Shown one piece after another: positions 10,349-19,399 of a DNA stretch of 64,000 nt. The notes beneath the pieces were generated by a model. It was not told where the DNA came from. It saw nothing but the letters and a program-made list of their open reading frames with translations, and did no database searches. Both the position numbers and the translations under genes were made by a program. The DNA is from Hyphomicrobiales bacterium (GTDB lineage Bacteria > Pseudomonadota > Alphaproteobacteria > Rhizobiales > Rhizobiaceae), in NCBI GenBank assembly GCA_026400435.1, contig JAPLOZ010000011.1, positions 1 through 64,000 on the forward strand, written 5' to 3'. Position 1 is the first letter of the stretch. Each line of letters starts with the position of its first letter.

Positions 10349-11420
10349 GGCTGTTCGACTTGACGGACAGTTCCGCTGCCTGCAGGTCGGCCAGCGTCAT
10401 CTCCTCCACCAATTGCTCGAACGTCGTCCTGGCCTTCCAGCCAAGCTTCTCGCGGGCCTTCGACGCGTCGCCAAGCAGGGTCTCCACTTCGGCGGGGCGG
10501 AAGTAGCGGGGATCGACGACGACGATCGCGTGACCGTCCGGCGTCAACGCCTTCTCGTCGACGCCTTCGCCCTCCCAGCGCAGTTGCATGCCGAGCACCC
10601 TGGCCGCCGCGTCGACGAAATCGCGCACGCTGCGCTGCTCGCCGGTGGCGATCACGAAGTCCTCGGGCGTCGGTTGCTGCAGCATCAGCCACTGCATCTC
10701 GACATAGTCGCGCGCATGCCCCCAGTCGCGCCGGGCGTCCAGATTGCCAAGCAGCAGCCTGTCCTGCACGCCAAGCTTGATGCGCGCCAGCGCTCGCGTG
10801 ATCTTGCGGGTGACGAAGGTCTCGCCGCGCACCGGCGACTCGTGGTTGAACAGGATGCCGTTGCAGGCATAGAGCCCGTAGGCCTCGCGGTAGTTGACGG
10901 TGATCCAGTAGGCATAAAGCTTGGCGACGCCATAGGGGCTGCGCGGGTAGAAGGGCGTGGCCTCGGTCTGCGGTGTCTGCTGTACCAGTCCATAGAGTTC
11001 GGAGGTCGAAGCCTGGTAGAATCGCGTCTTGTCCGCGAGACCCAGAATGCGGATCGCCTCAAGCAGCCTCAGCGTGCCAAGTGCGTCGGAATTGGCCGTG
11101 TATTCGGGTTCCTCGAAGGATACCGCGACGTGGCTCTGCGCGGCGAGGTTGTAGAGTTCGTCGGGCCGGGTCTGCTGGATGATATGGGTGAGGCTCGAGG
11201 AGTCCGTCATGTCGCCGTGATGCAGCACGAAGCGGCCCGCCTTGCCGGGCTCGCCGTCGAACAGATGGTCGATACGAGCGGTGTTGAACAGCGACGTGCG
11301 CCGCTTCACTCCGTGGACGACATAACCCTTGCCGAGCAGGAATTCGGCAAGATAGCTGCCGTCCTGTCCGGTAACGCCCGTCATCAGTGCGATTTTGCCG
11401 TTCGGCGCGGGTAGGGGCAT
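10341..11420 (-). CDS. gmd: GDP-mannose 4,6-dehydratase
   Basis: [69 protein letters not shown]. Confidence 0.95.
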   Translation of the reverse strand: MPLPAPNGKIALMTGVTGQDGSYLAEFLLGKGYVVHGVKRRTSLFNTARIDHLFDGEPGKAGRFVLHHGDMTDSSSLTHIIQQTRPDELYNLAAQSHVAVSFEEPEYTANSDALGTLRLLEAIRILGLADKTRFYQASTSELYGLVQQTPQTEATPFYPRSPYGVAKLYAYWITVNYREAYGLYACNGILFNHESPVRGETFVTRKITRALARIKLGVQDRLLLGNLDARRDWGHARDYVEMQWLMLQQPTPEDFVIATGEQRSVRDFVDAAARVLGMQLRWEGEGVDEKALTPDGHAIVVVDPRYFRPAEVETLLGDASKAREKLGWKARTTFEQLVEEMTLADLQAAELSVKSNSRG

Positions 11421-11660
11421 TTCGGTCCTTGAACGTTTCCGGCGACACTGTTCGCCAGACTGGTCGAGGTCGTCCTATCGCGGAATGCCCTGGCGTTTCA
11501 ACCGCTGCTGGCGCCAATGCTGGCAGTTTGTCGACGGGACCGGCGATCCTGCTCCGGTCCAAGAACACATCGCGGTCGCTTTCATCTTCGAGAGCTGTTC
11601 GTTCCCCGACCGAAAATGGATGTGGGGCAGCAGTGCCGTCAACGATGTCGTTGATATGCT

Positions 11661-12731
11661 CTAGTGGAGCACCAGCACGTCTTCGGGCGAAAAGCTGATC
11701 TCAGCCTTGTCGCCGACGGTTGGCGGCGGTGACGCCGGGCTGTTGAATGTGTCGAGCGAGACACGATCCTTGCCAACGCCGACGCGGACCCGGATCACCG
11801 ATCCGAGGAAGCTGACCTCGGAAATCTCGCCGCCCAGCGTGGCGTCGCGGCCTGGCTGGCGGCCGAGCGAAATTGCCTCCGGGCGCAATGCCAGCGAAAG
11901 CGTGTCGCCGGCTTTCGAGCCGTTCAGCTTGCCCTTGAGCAGGACGCTGCTGGGGCCGACCTGCACAGCGCCGGTCGAAGGATCGGTGACGGTACCCTCC
12001 AGCACATTCAGCGTACCGACGAAATTGGCGACGAATTTTGTGGTCGGGCGGTTGTAGATCTCAAACGGCGTGCCGACCTGCTCGGCCTTGCCGCCATACA
12101 TCACGGCGATACGGTCGGAAATCGACAGCGCCTCTTCCTGATCATGCGTGACGAAGATTGTCGTGATGCCGAGCTTCTGCTGGATCGAACGGATTTCCTC
12201 GCGCAGCGACACGCGCACCTTGGCGTCGAGCGCCGAGAGCGGCTCGTCGAGCAACAGCAGTTTCGGGCTGGGCGCCAGCGCGCGGGCAAGAGCGACGCGC
12301 TGCTGCTGGCCGCCGGATAGCTGGTAGGGGTAGCGGTCGCCAAACTGGTCGATCGGCAGGCGGATGATGTTGAGCATCTCGGCGACGCGCTTGTCCGCAT
12401 CGGCCTTGGGCATGCCGGCGACCTTCAGTCCGAACGCGACGTTCTGCGCGACGGTGAGGTTGGGAAACAGCGCATAGGCCTGGAACACCATGCCGACGTT
12501 GCGCTGGTTGGGCTTCAGCCTGGTAACATCCCTGCCGCCGACGATGATGGAACCCGAAGTCGGTTCTTCGAAACCGGCTACCATGCGCAGCACCGTCGTC
12601 TTGCCGCAGCCAGATGGCCCGAGGAACGAGACGAATTCGCCAGGCGCCGCTTCGAGGGTAAAATCCTGAACGACGGTATTGGGGCCGTAGGACTTCTTGA
12701 CATGCTGGATGCTGAGGAAGGGATCGGCCAT
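11661..12731 (-). CDS. ABC transporter ATP-binding protein (spermidine/putrescine/iron type)
   Basis: Walker A GPSGCGKTT, signature LSGGQQQRVALARAL, Walker B LLLLDEPLSALD, TOBE-like C-terminus. Confidence 0.95.
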   Translation of the reverse strand: MADPFLSIQHVKKSYGPNTVVQDFTLEAAPGEFVSFLGPSGCGKTTVLRMVAGFEEPTSGSIIVGGRDVTRLKPNQRNVGMVFQAYALFPNLTVAQNVAFGLKVAGMPKADADKRVAEMLNIIRLPIDQFGDRYPYQLSGGQQQRVALARALAPSPKLLLLDEPLSALDAKVRVSLREEIRSIQQKLGITTIFVTHDQEEALSISDRIAVMYGGKAEQVGTPFEIYNRPTTKFVANFVGTLNVLEGTVTDPSTGAVQVGPSSVLLKGKLNGSKAGDTLSLALRPEAISLGRQPGRDATLGGEISEVSFLGSVIRVRVGVGKDRVSLDTFNSPASPPPTVGDKAEISFSPEDVLVLH

Positions 12732-12748
12732 GGTATTGGGCTTTCAGA

Positions 12749-13540
12749 TCAGCGGGGTTGGTTCGACGATTTAGGCGCGTAACGCGACAGCAGCTGGATA
12801 AGCGACATGCAGCCCCAGGTGATAACGAAGGCGATGATTGCCAGCGCCGCGGGCTCGTAGGCGCGGTTGGCGCCGATGTTCTGCAGATAAGGGCCGAAAG
12901 CAGGCCGGTTCAGCAGGCTCGCCATGGTGAACTCGCCGATGACGATGGCGAACGTCAGGAAAGCGCCCGACAGCACGGCGATCAGCACGTTGGGCAGGAT
13001 AACCCGCCCTATGATGGTGGTCCAGCCGGCGCCGAGGATCTGCGCCGCTTCCGTCAGCGTGCGCACGTCGATGGTCCGGAGGCCTGTGTCAACCGCCCGG
13101 TACATGTAGGGCAGCGCGAGCGTGGCATAGCCGATCACCAGCAGCACGTTGGTGCCGCTTGTCGTCGCAAGAAACGGCAGCGGCGAATTGGAGCCATACA
13201 TGCGGATATAGCCGAACACGATGACGATCGCCGGTATGACCAGTGGCAAGAGCGTGATGAACTCGACGATTGGCCTGAGCTGCGGCATGCGCAGCCTGAT
13301 CCAGTAGGCGGTTGGCACTACGAGCAGCACGCCAAGCACGATGGTGAAGAGGGCGGCCACGATTGAATAGGTGAAGCTTTCCTGGAAATGGGGATCGCCA
13401 AACACAGAGCGATAGGCGTCAAACGAGTAGATGCCGCGCGTCTTGCGCAGCGAAAATTCGAACGTAGCGATGAGTGGAATAAAGAAATAACCCGCGCCGA
13501 TGGCGAAGGTGACCCAGGCCCAGAAGCGTCCGGACTTCAT
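12749..13540 (-). CDS. ABC transporter permease
   Basis: MKSGRFWAWVTFAIGAGYFFIPLIATFEFSL; EAAQILGAGWTTIIGRVILPN EAA loop. Confidence 0.93.
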   Translation of the reverse strand: MKSGRFWAWVTFAIGAGYFFIPLIATFEFSLRKTRGIYSFDAYRSVFGDPHFQESFTYSIVAALFTIVLGVLLVVPTAYWIRLRMPQLRPIVEFITLLPLVIPAIVIVFGYIRMYGSNSPLPFLATTSGTNVLLVIGYATLALPYMYRAVDTGLRTIDVRTLTEAAQILGAGWTTIIGRVILPNVLIAVLSGAFLTFAIVIGEFTMASLLNRPAFGPYLQNIGANRAYEPAALAIIAFVITWGCMSLIQLLSRYAPKSSNQPR

Positions 13541-14451
13541 TTCAGCCACCTCTCCGAACGGGTCCGGAACCAGATGTAGAACACATTGGCGAGGCCGGTA
13601 ATGACGATCATGCCGAAAGCTATGGCGTAGCCGAGATGCGCATTGTGCAGCACGTCGCCGCGAATCTGCGCGTAAAGCACGATGGGAATGATGTTGAGCG
13701 AGGAACCGGTCAGTGCATAAGCAGTGGCGATGGCGCCGAAGGCGTTGGCAAAGAGCAGGATAACCGTGCCCAGGAAACTCGGCCAGATGACCGGGACGAC
13801 AACCATGCGCCAGTATTGCGACTGGGTGGCGCCGAGCGTAGAGGCCGCCTCGCCCCATTCCTTCTTCAGCCCGTCGATCGCCGGCGTGATGATGACAACC
13901 ATCAGCGGGATCTGGAAATAGACATAGGTAAGCGTCAGGCCCCAGAAGGAAAGGATGTTGAAGCCGTTGGCATAGAGGTCGAAGCCGAAATAGGTCTTGA
14001 GGATCACGGTGGCCAGACCAAGTCGGCCGAGCGTTGCGATGAACGCGAAGGCCAGCGGCACGCCGGCGAAATTGGAGGCGACGCCCGAGAAGGTCAGCGT
14101 CGCGGATCGTATCCAGTTGGGAAGACCACCCCGCACGATGGCGATGGCAATGGCCAGACCCATAAGGGCGCCGATCAGCGCGGAGGCAAGACTGACCTTG
14201 ATCGAGATCCAGTAAGCGGCGACGATCGATGGCTGCGACAGTGCCGCGATGTTTTCGAAAGTGAATTCGCCCGCGTCGTTCTGGAAGGCGCCGATCATCA
14301 GATAGAAAGTCGGCAGGATCAGGAACATGACGGCGAAGATGAAGAACGGCGCGACGCCCAGCCACTGCGTTGGAAGCCGCATCCCGCGCGCTTCAGCAGG
14401 AGGCGCGGTCCTTCCTGCGGTCGCCGGATCTGAAAGGCTGAGATCGGTCAT
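13537..14451 (-). CDS. ABC transporter permease
   Basis: Multi-TM; EAASTLGATQSQYWRMVVVPVIWP EAA loop; 4-bp overlap with next permease. Confidence 0.93.
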   Translation of the reverse strand: MTDLSLSDPATAGRTAPPAEARGMRLPTQWLGVAPFFIFAVMFLILPTFYLMIGAFQNDAGEFTFENIAALSQPSIVAAYWISIKVSLASALIGALMGLAIAIAIVRGGLPNWIRSATLTFSGVASNFAGVPLAFAFIATLGRLGLATVILKTYFGFDLYANGFNILSFWGLTLTYVYFQIPLMVVIITPAIDGLKKEWGEAASTLGATQSQYWRMVVVPVIWPSFLGTVILLFANAFGAIATAYALTGSSLNIIPIVLYAQIRGDVLHNAHLGYAIAFGMIVITGLANVFYIWFRTRSERWLK

Positions 14452-14514
14452 TCGCCGGCTACCGTGACAGAGAAAGGCCGGGCGGCAAAATTGCCGCCCG
14501 GCCGACTTCGGATC

Positions 14515-15621
14515 TTACTGGACGTTGGCGCCGACGACGGCGTCCCAGTTCTTGGTGATCGCTTCCTTGGCCTTGCCCTGCTCTTCGAGGGTCGGGAACA
14601 CGGCGGCTTCGTAGGCGGCTGCCGGCGGCATCTTCGCCAGCATTTCCGCCGGGATCAGGCCCTTCTTGGCGAGATCGTTAAAGCGGATCGGATGGCAGTA
14701 GCCAGCGAGCCAGCCGAGCTGGCCTTCGTCCGAATAGAGATGTTCCATCCAGAGCTTGGCTGCGTTCGGATGCGGCGCGAAGGCGCTGATCGCCTGCACG
14801 TACACACCCGCGACGACGCCGGTCTTAGGCACGATCACGTCGACCGGCGGATTGCCGTTCAGCGTGTCGCGGCCAGCCAGCGCGTTGTAATCCCAAGTGA
14901 TCAGGATTGGGGTCTGGCCCTGTGCAAGCGTGGCAGCCTTGCCGATGACCGGTACGAAGTTGCCGGCGGCATTGAGCTTCTTGAAGAAGTCGAGGCCAGC
15001 TGTGCCGGCAGCTTCACCAGCGGCGGCGCCGCTGGAAAGGCCAGCGGCATAGACACCCTGGATCGCCTGGTTGGACGCACGCGGATCACCGGCGAGCGCA
15101 ACGGCGTTCTTGTACTCGTCCTTCAGCAGATCGGCCCAGTCGGCCGGCGCGTTCTTGACGATATCCTTGTTCACTTCGAAGGCAAGCACACCGTAATAGT
15201 CGCCGGTCCAGAAGCCTTCGGCGTCCTTGGCGCTGTCCGGGATCGAGTCCCAGGTCGAGACCTTGTAGGGCTGGATCAGGCCGTCGGCCTTGGCGGTCGG
15301 ACCGAAGGAGAGGCCGACGTCGATCACGTCAGGCGCCTGGGGGCCCTTGTTGTCCTTGTTTGCCTTGATCACCTCGATCTCGTCGCCCGAGCCGGCGTCG
15401 GGATTGAGTTCGTTGACCGTGATTTCAGGATACTTCTTCTTGAACGCGTCGATGACGGCGCCGTAGCCGCACCAATCATGCGGCAGCGCGATCGTGGTGA
15501 GCTGGCCCTCAGCCTTCGCGGCTGCAACCAGTTCGTCCATGGACTGCGCCGATGCGAAAGCCGTCGTCACCATGAGCGACGCGGCCGAAAGGGAAAGCAC
15601 TTTCCCCGTGAAATTGAACAT
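14515..15621 (-). CDS. ABC transporter substrate-binding protein
   Basis: Signal peptide MFNFTGKVLSLSAASLMVTTAFASAQ; periplasmic binding protein body; adjacent permeases/ATPase. Confidence 0.92.
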   Translation of the reverse strand: MFNFTGKVLSLSAASLMVTTAFASAQSMDELVAAAKAEGQLTTIALPHDWCGYGAVIDAFKKKYPEITVNELNPDAGSGDEIEVIKANKDNKGPQAPDVIDVGLSFGPTAKADGLIQPYKVSTWDSIPDSAKDAEGFWTGDYYGVLAFEVNKDIVKNAPADWADLLKDEYKNAVALAGDPRASNQAIQGVYAAGLSSGAAAGEAAGTAGLDFFKKLNAAGNFVPVIGKAATLAQGQTPILITWDYNALAGRDTLNGNPPVDVIVPKTGVVAGVYVQAISAFAPHPNAAKLWMEHLYSDEGQLGWLAGYCHPIRFNDLAKKGLIPAEMLAKMPPAAAYEAAVFPTLEEQGKAKEAITKNWDAVVGANVQ

Positions 15622-15751
15622 GTGTTCTCTCCGTTGAACTGACGCCAGTAGACGCCTCGGATGCGGTAGCGCTGTCGTGTGACAGTCCGATGAATGCTGG
15701 ACCGTAAACCCTCCCAAGGCCCGAAAAGTTAACCCCTTTTTCGAGACTCTA

Positions 15752-15796
15752 GCAATCGTCGCCGAGTTTATTTCTCGGCTAATCATCGGCGATTGC
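15752..15796. promoter_or_regulatory. Nested inverted repeat upstream of ABC transporter operon
   Basis: GCAATCG(15752)/CGATTGC(15790) enclosing GCCGAG-TTTATTT-CTCGGC (15761-15779). Confidence 0.5.
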
Positions 15797-15854
15797 CTGC
15801 TTTCCGGTCTTCTACGCCCGTTTGCGACCATTGCCGGCCCGGGTGCGACAGCCT

Positions 15855-17027
15855 TCAGAGCTTTCCGGCAATCGTGTTGTCGAGCAGCGCCAGCGCAGCC
15901 TTTCTGGTGAGCTTGACAGGGTTGCCCCCGGTGCTCGGATCGGCCACCGCCATGACGGCGATCTCCGCCTTGCGCCGGGCGTCCATCTTAAGCCCCTTGA
16001 CCAGGTCGGGCAGCGTGTGGGGAACCTTGAGGTCCTTCCTCAGCTTCAGGATCGCCTTCGCGAAACCGTCAAAGCCGCCCTTGATTCCGAGATAGGCGGC
16101 GGCGCGCGCGATGCGCTCCTCGATCGCCGGGCGGTTGAAGGCGAGCACATAGGGCATGAAGACGCCGTTGGTCATGCCGTGATGGGTGTCGTAGAGCGCA
16201 CCGATCGGGTGCGACAGCGAGTGGATCGCGCCTAGTCCCTTCTGGAAGGCGGCGGCGCCCATGGCTGCGGCGGCCATCATGTTGGCGCGCGCGGTGACAT
16301 CTTTTCCATTCGCCGCCGCCTTGGGCAGGTTTTCGAAAACGAGGCGCATCCCTTCAAGGGCGATGCCGTCCGCCATCGGGTGGAAGCCGGGCGCCGAGTA
16401 GGCTTCGAGGCAATGGGCAAGCGCGTCCATGCCGGTGCCGACCGTGATGAAGGACGGCATGCCGACGGTCAGTTCCGGATCGGCGATCACGATTGCCGGC
16501 AGGAGTTTTGGATGGAAAATGATCTTCTTGGTGTGCGTGGCTTCGTTTGTCAGCACGCCGGCGCGGCCGACCTCCGAGCCGGTGCCCGCGGTGGTTGGCA
16601 CCGCCACGATCGGCGCGATGGCGTCGGAATTCGCGCGGGTCCACCAGTCGCCGATATCCTCGAAATCCCAGACCGGCCTTGTCTGGCCAGCCTGGAAGGC
16701 GACCAGCTTGCCGAGGTCGAGCCCCGAACCGCCGCCGAACGCGATAACGCCGTCATGTTTCCCCTTCTTGAACGCGGCAACGCCGGCGTCGAGATTGGAG
16801 CCGACCGGGTTCGCCTTGACGTCCGAGAAGACGGCGTAGGGTATCTTGGCGTCGTCGAGGATCTTCAGCGTCGATGCGACGACCGGCAGCTTGGCCAGCC
16901 CCGGATCGGTGACGAAGAGCGGGCGCTTGATGCCGGCAAAAGCCAGCGCGTCGGGCAATTCCTTGATGCGGCCCGCGCCGAAGCGAACTGTGGTCGGGTA
17001 GTTCCATTTGGAAATCAGCTTGGTCAT
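15855..17027 (-). CDS. Iron-containing alcohol dehydrogenase
   Basis: GGGSGLDLGK, VPTTAGTGSEVGRAGVLTN, HCLEAYSAPGFHPMADGIAL, GAIHSLSHPIGALYDTHHG metal-binding motifs. Confidence 0.95.
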   Translation of the reverse strand: MTKLISKWNYPTTVRFGAGRIKELPDALAFAGIKRPLFVTDPGLAKLPVVASTLKILDDAKIPYAVFSDVKANPVGSNLDAGVAAFKKGKHDGVIAFGGGSGLDLGKLVAFQAGQTRPVWDFEDIGDWWTRANSDAIAPIVAVPTTAGTGSEVGRAGVLTNEATHTKKIIFHPKLLPAIVIADPELTVGMPSFITVGTGMDALAHCLEAYSAPGFHPMADGIALEGMRLVFENLPKAAANGKDVTARANMMAAAAMGAAAFQKGLGAIHSLSHPIGALYDTHHGMTNGVFMPYVLAFNRPAIEERIARAAAYLGIKGGFDGFAKAILKLRKDLKVPHTLPDLVKGLKMDARRKAEIAVMAVADPSTGGNPVKLTRKAALALLDNTIAGKL

Positions 17028-17056
17028 GGCGGTGCTTTCAGAAGCAGTTGTCGGGC

Positions 17057-18445
17057 TCAGATCTTTTCGCGCAGATGGTAGCTCTTTGGCCGGGTCAAAT
17101 TGTCGTAGCCGATCTCCGACAGGCCGGCGCCCTTGCCGGTGTCCTTGACACCGGTCCAGACCAGTGCGGGGTCGAGATAGTCGCAGCGGTTCATGAACAC
17201 GGTGCCGGTCTCGACGCGGTCGCCGATGGCAATCGCGTGCTCCGTGTCGGAGGTCCAGATCGAGGCGGTCAGCCCGTAGGGGCTGTCGTTCATCAGCGCG
17301 ATCGCCTCCTCGTCGTTCCTCACCTTCATGATGCCGACGATCGGCCCGAAGCTTTCCTCGCGCATGACCGACATCTGGTGGTTGACTCCGGTCAGCACTT
17401 CCGGCGCGAGGTACGGCGAGCCGGCAATATCGTTAGCCAGCTTCATGTTGACGTGCGATGTCGCGCCCTTGCGCAGCGCCTCGGCATTCTGCTCGCGGAT
17501 CAGATCGGCGAAGCGCGCCTGGGCCATCGGCCCCATGGTGGTCGCCTGTTCGAGCGGATTGCCGACGACATAGTTCCTGGTCTCGGCGACGAACCCCTCG
17601 ACGAATTCGTCATAGACCTTCTCGTGGACATAGACGCGCTCGATGCCGCAGCAGCACTGGCCGGAATTATAGAAGGCACCGTCGACGAGATTGGCGACCG
17701 CGAAATCGAGCTTTGCGTCGGGCAGCACGTAGGCCGGGTCCTTGCCGCCAAGTTCGAGCCCGAGCGTCATGAAGGTGCCCGCCGCCGCCTTCTCGATGGC
17801 GCGGCCGCCGGCGACCGAGCCGGTGAAGTTGACGTGGTCGATCTTGCCCGAGCCGAGCAGTCGTTCAGTCTGGACGTGGTTCAGCACGATGTTCTGGAAG
17901 ATGCCCTTGGGCAGTCCTGCCTTCTCGAACGCCTGCGCGAAACGCTCGCCGACGAGCAGCGTCTGGGCGGCGTGCTTGAGGATCACGGCCGAGCCGGCCA
18001 TCAGTGCCGGCACGATGGTGTTGACGGCGGTAAGATAGGGATAGTTCCACGGCGCGATAACCATCACGACGCCGAGCGGCTCCTTCTTCACATAGCGACG
18101 GAAGCCCTCCTTCGGGTTGGAGGCGGGAACTGGAGCGAGCGCCTTCTCGGCGATCTCGACCATGTACTGCGTGCGTTCGCGCACGCCGCCGAACTCGCCG
18201 CCGTAGCGCACGGGACGTCCCATCTGCCAGGCGATCTCGGGCACGATCTCGTCGGTCATCGCGACCAGCGCCTCAAGCATTGCGAGCATGTATTTGCCGC
18301 GCGCGGCGATTGGCGTCTTGGCCCATTCGACCTGCGCCGCCTTCGCACGCTCGACGACTGCGTTGACTTGGGCGTCGGTCGCAACCGGCCGCTCGGCGTA
18401 GATCGAGCCGTCGACGGGAGATTTGAGTTTGATGGTTTCGCTCAT
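17057..18445 (-). CDS. NAD(P)-dependent aldehyde dehydrogenase
   Basis: APWNYPYL, LELGGKDPAYVLPDA, FYNSGQCCCGIERVYVHE catalytic Cys motif. Confidence 0.95.
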   Translation of the reverse strand: MSETIKLKSPVDGSIYAERPVATDAQVNAVVERAKAAQVEWAKTPIAARGKYMLAMLEALVAMTDEIVPEIAWQMGRPVRYGGEFGGVRERTQYMVEIAEKALAPVPASNPKEGFRRYVKKEPLGVVMVIAPWNYPYLTAVNTIVPALMAGSAVILKHAAQTLLVGERFAQAFEKAGLPKGIFQNIVLNHVQTERLLGSGKIDHVNFTGSVAGGRAIEKAAAGTFMTLGLELGGKDPAYVLPDAKLDFAVANLVDGAFYNSGQCCCGIERVYVHEKVYDEFVEGFVAETRNYVVGNPLEQATTMGPMAQARFADLIREQNAEALRKGATSHVNMKLANDIAGSPYLAPEVLTGVNHQMSVMREESFGPIVGIMKVRNDEEAIALMNDSPYGLTASIWTSDTEHAIAIGDRVETGTVFMNRCDYLDPALVWTGVKDTGKGAGLSEIGYDNLTRPKSYHLREKI

Positions 18446-18460
18446 GAAAACTCCATAAGA

Positions 18461-18877
18461 TCAGCAGGCAAGTGCGCTGACATGGCCCTGCTTGGCATAT
18501 TCGAGGATCGCACGGTCGCGGGTCATGAGAGTCAGGTCATGGGCGCGCGCCGTGGCGACCAATATCCGATCTGCGGGATCGCGATGCAGATTTCCTGGCA
18601 GAAAAGAAGACTCAATTAGCACTTCCGGAGACAGGGGCTCAATCCTGACCCCCGTGGCGGCAACCACTTCGCCAAATAGCGCAAGGGGCGTCCTAGTGGC
18701 TGGCAGCCGGTCCTTGCAACTCAATAAACCGAGTTCCCAAGCCGAGATTGGGGACACTCGGATTTTTTCGTCCGCGGCGAAGGCGGCTTTCATCGCTGCC
18801 CTCGCTTCCGGCTTTATCACTTCGTCCATTGCGATCCAGATGATCGCGCAAGTGTCGAGCAGCAGCCTTTTCGTCAC
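18461..18877 (-). CDS. vapC: PIN-domain ribonuclease toxin, VapC family
   Basis: LLLDTCAIIWIAMDE; ISAWELGLL; LHRDPADRILVATARAHDLTLMTRDRAIL acidic PIN motifs; 4-bp overlap with upstream gene. Confidence 0.92.
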   Translation of the reverse strand: MTKRLLLDTCAIIWIAMDEVIKPEARAAMKAAFAADEKIRVSPISAWELGLLSCKDRLPATRTPLALFGEVVAATGVRIEPLSPEVLIESSFLPGNLHRDPADRILVATARAHDLTLMTRDRAILEYAKQGHVSALAC

Positions 18878-19359
18878 GGCGTCTTGTCCGGTTCGAAAGC
18901 TGGCTGGGTGTAATCATAGTCGGCGACAAGAGTGACCCTGCCCTTCCATATCCCAAAGAGAGGATGATCAGGTTTTTGCGATCGTTCTCCCGCATTGCTG
19001 CCTTCATAGGGTGCCTGCGTTGCTTCTGCGAGGCCTGATGTATCATGGCCAGCCAGTGTCCGAATGTTCACGCGGGAATAACCTTCCGGCCAGCCCTCCA
19101 AGCTGAAATCCACCTTCTTGTCAGCCAGATCGACATTTGAAGTACGGTAACTCGCGCGCATCCAAGCGCGTGCCTGGCTGTGGCCGCTTGGGCTGTTGCT
19201 CCACCATTCCTCGCGTTTTCGGGCCGACGGTGGGAGGGGCGCCCCAACTATCGCTTCGATTTCGGCAAAGGACAGGGTGAGTCGTCCCTGCCCGGAGAAA
19301 AGCAGGTACTCAAACAGTGGGTGATACTTCGTTCCTTCAGTCATGCTGAAACGTACCAT
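18874..19359 (-). CDS. Putative atypical antitoxin (DUF7662-like N-terminus, VapB/Phd-like C-terminal tail)
   Basis: YHPLFEYLLFSGQGRLTLSFAEIEAIVGAPLPPSARKREEWWSN...HSQARAWM plus C-terminal HPLFGIWKGRVTLVADYDYTQPAF; overlaps vapC by 4 nt. Confidence 0.7.
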   Translation of the reverse strand: MVRFSMTEGTKYHPLFEYLLFSGQGRLTLSFAEIEAIVGAPLPPSARKREEWWSNSPSGHSQARAWMRASYRTSNVDLADKKVDFSLEGWPEGYSRVNIRTLAGHDTSGLAEATQAPYEGSNAGERSQKPDHPLFGIWKGRVTLVADYDYTQPAFEPDKTP

Positions 19360-19378
19360 CAGTTCGCCGGTATACCAA

Positions 19379-19391
19379 TAGTATCTTACTA
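19379..19391. promoter_or_regulatory. Candidate operator: inverted repeat TAGTA-TCT-TACTA upstream of the TA pair
   Basis: Perfect 5-3-5 inverted repeat, 20 bp upstream of the antitoxin start; adjacent GGTATACC palindrome 19369-19376. Confidence 0.5.
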
Positions 19392-19399
19392 CCTATGGC

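Noticed and set aside
12749-14365. Apparent 538-aa fused double permease ORF
   Set aside because: The first ~275 residues are an out-of-frame reading of the upstream permease (13537..14451); true start is ATG at 13540.
14464-15642. 392-aa plus-strand ORF opposite the ABC binding protein
   Set aside because: Antisense artefact; real gene on minus strand has signal peptide and operon context.
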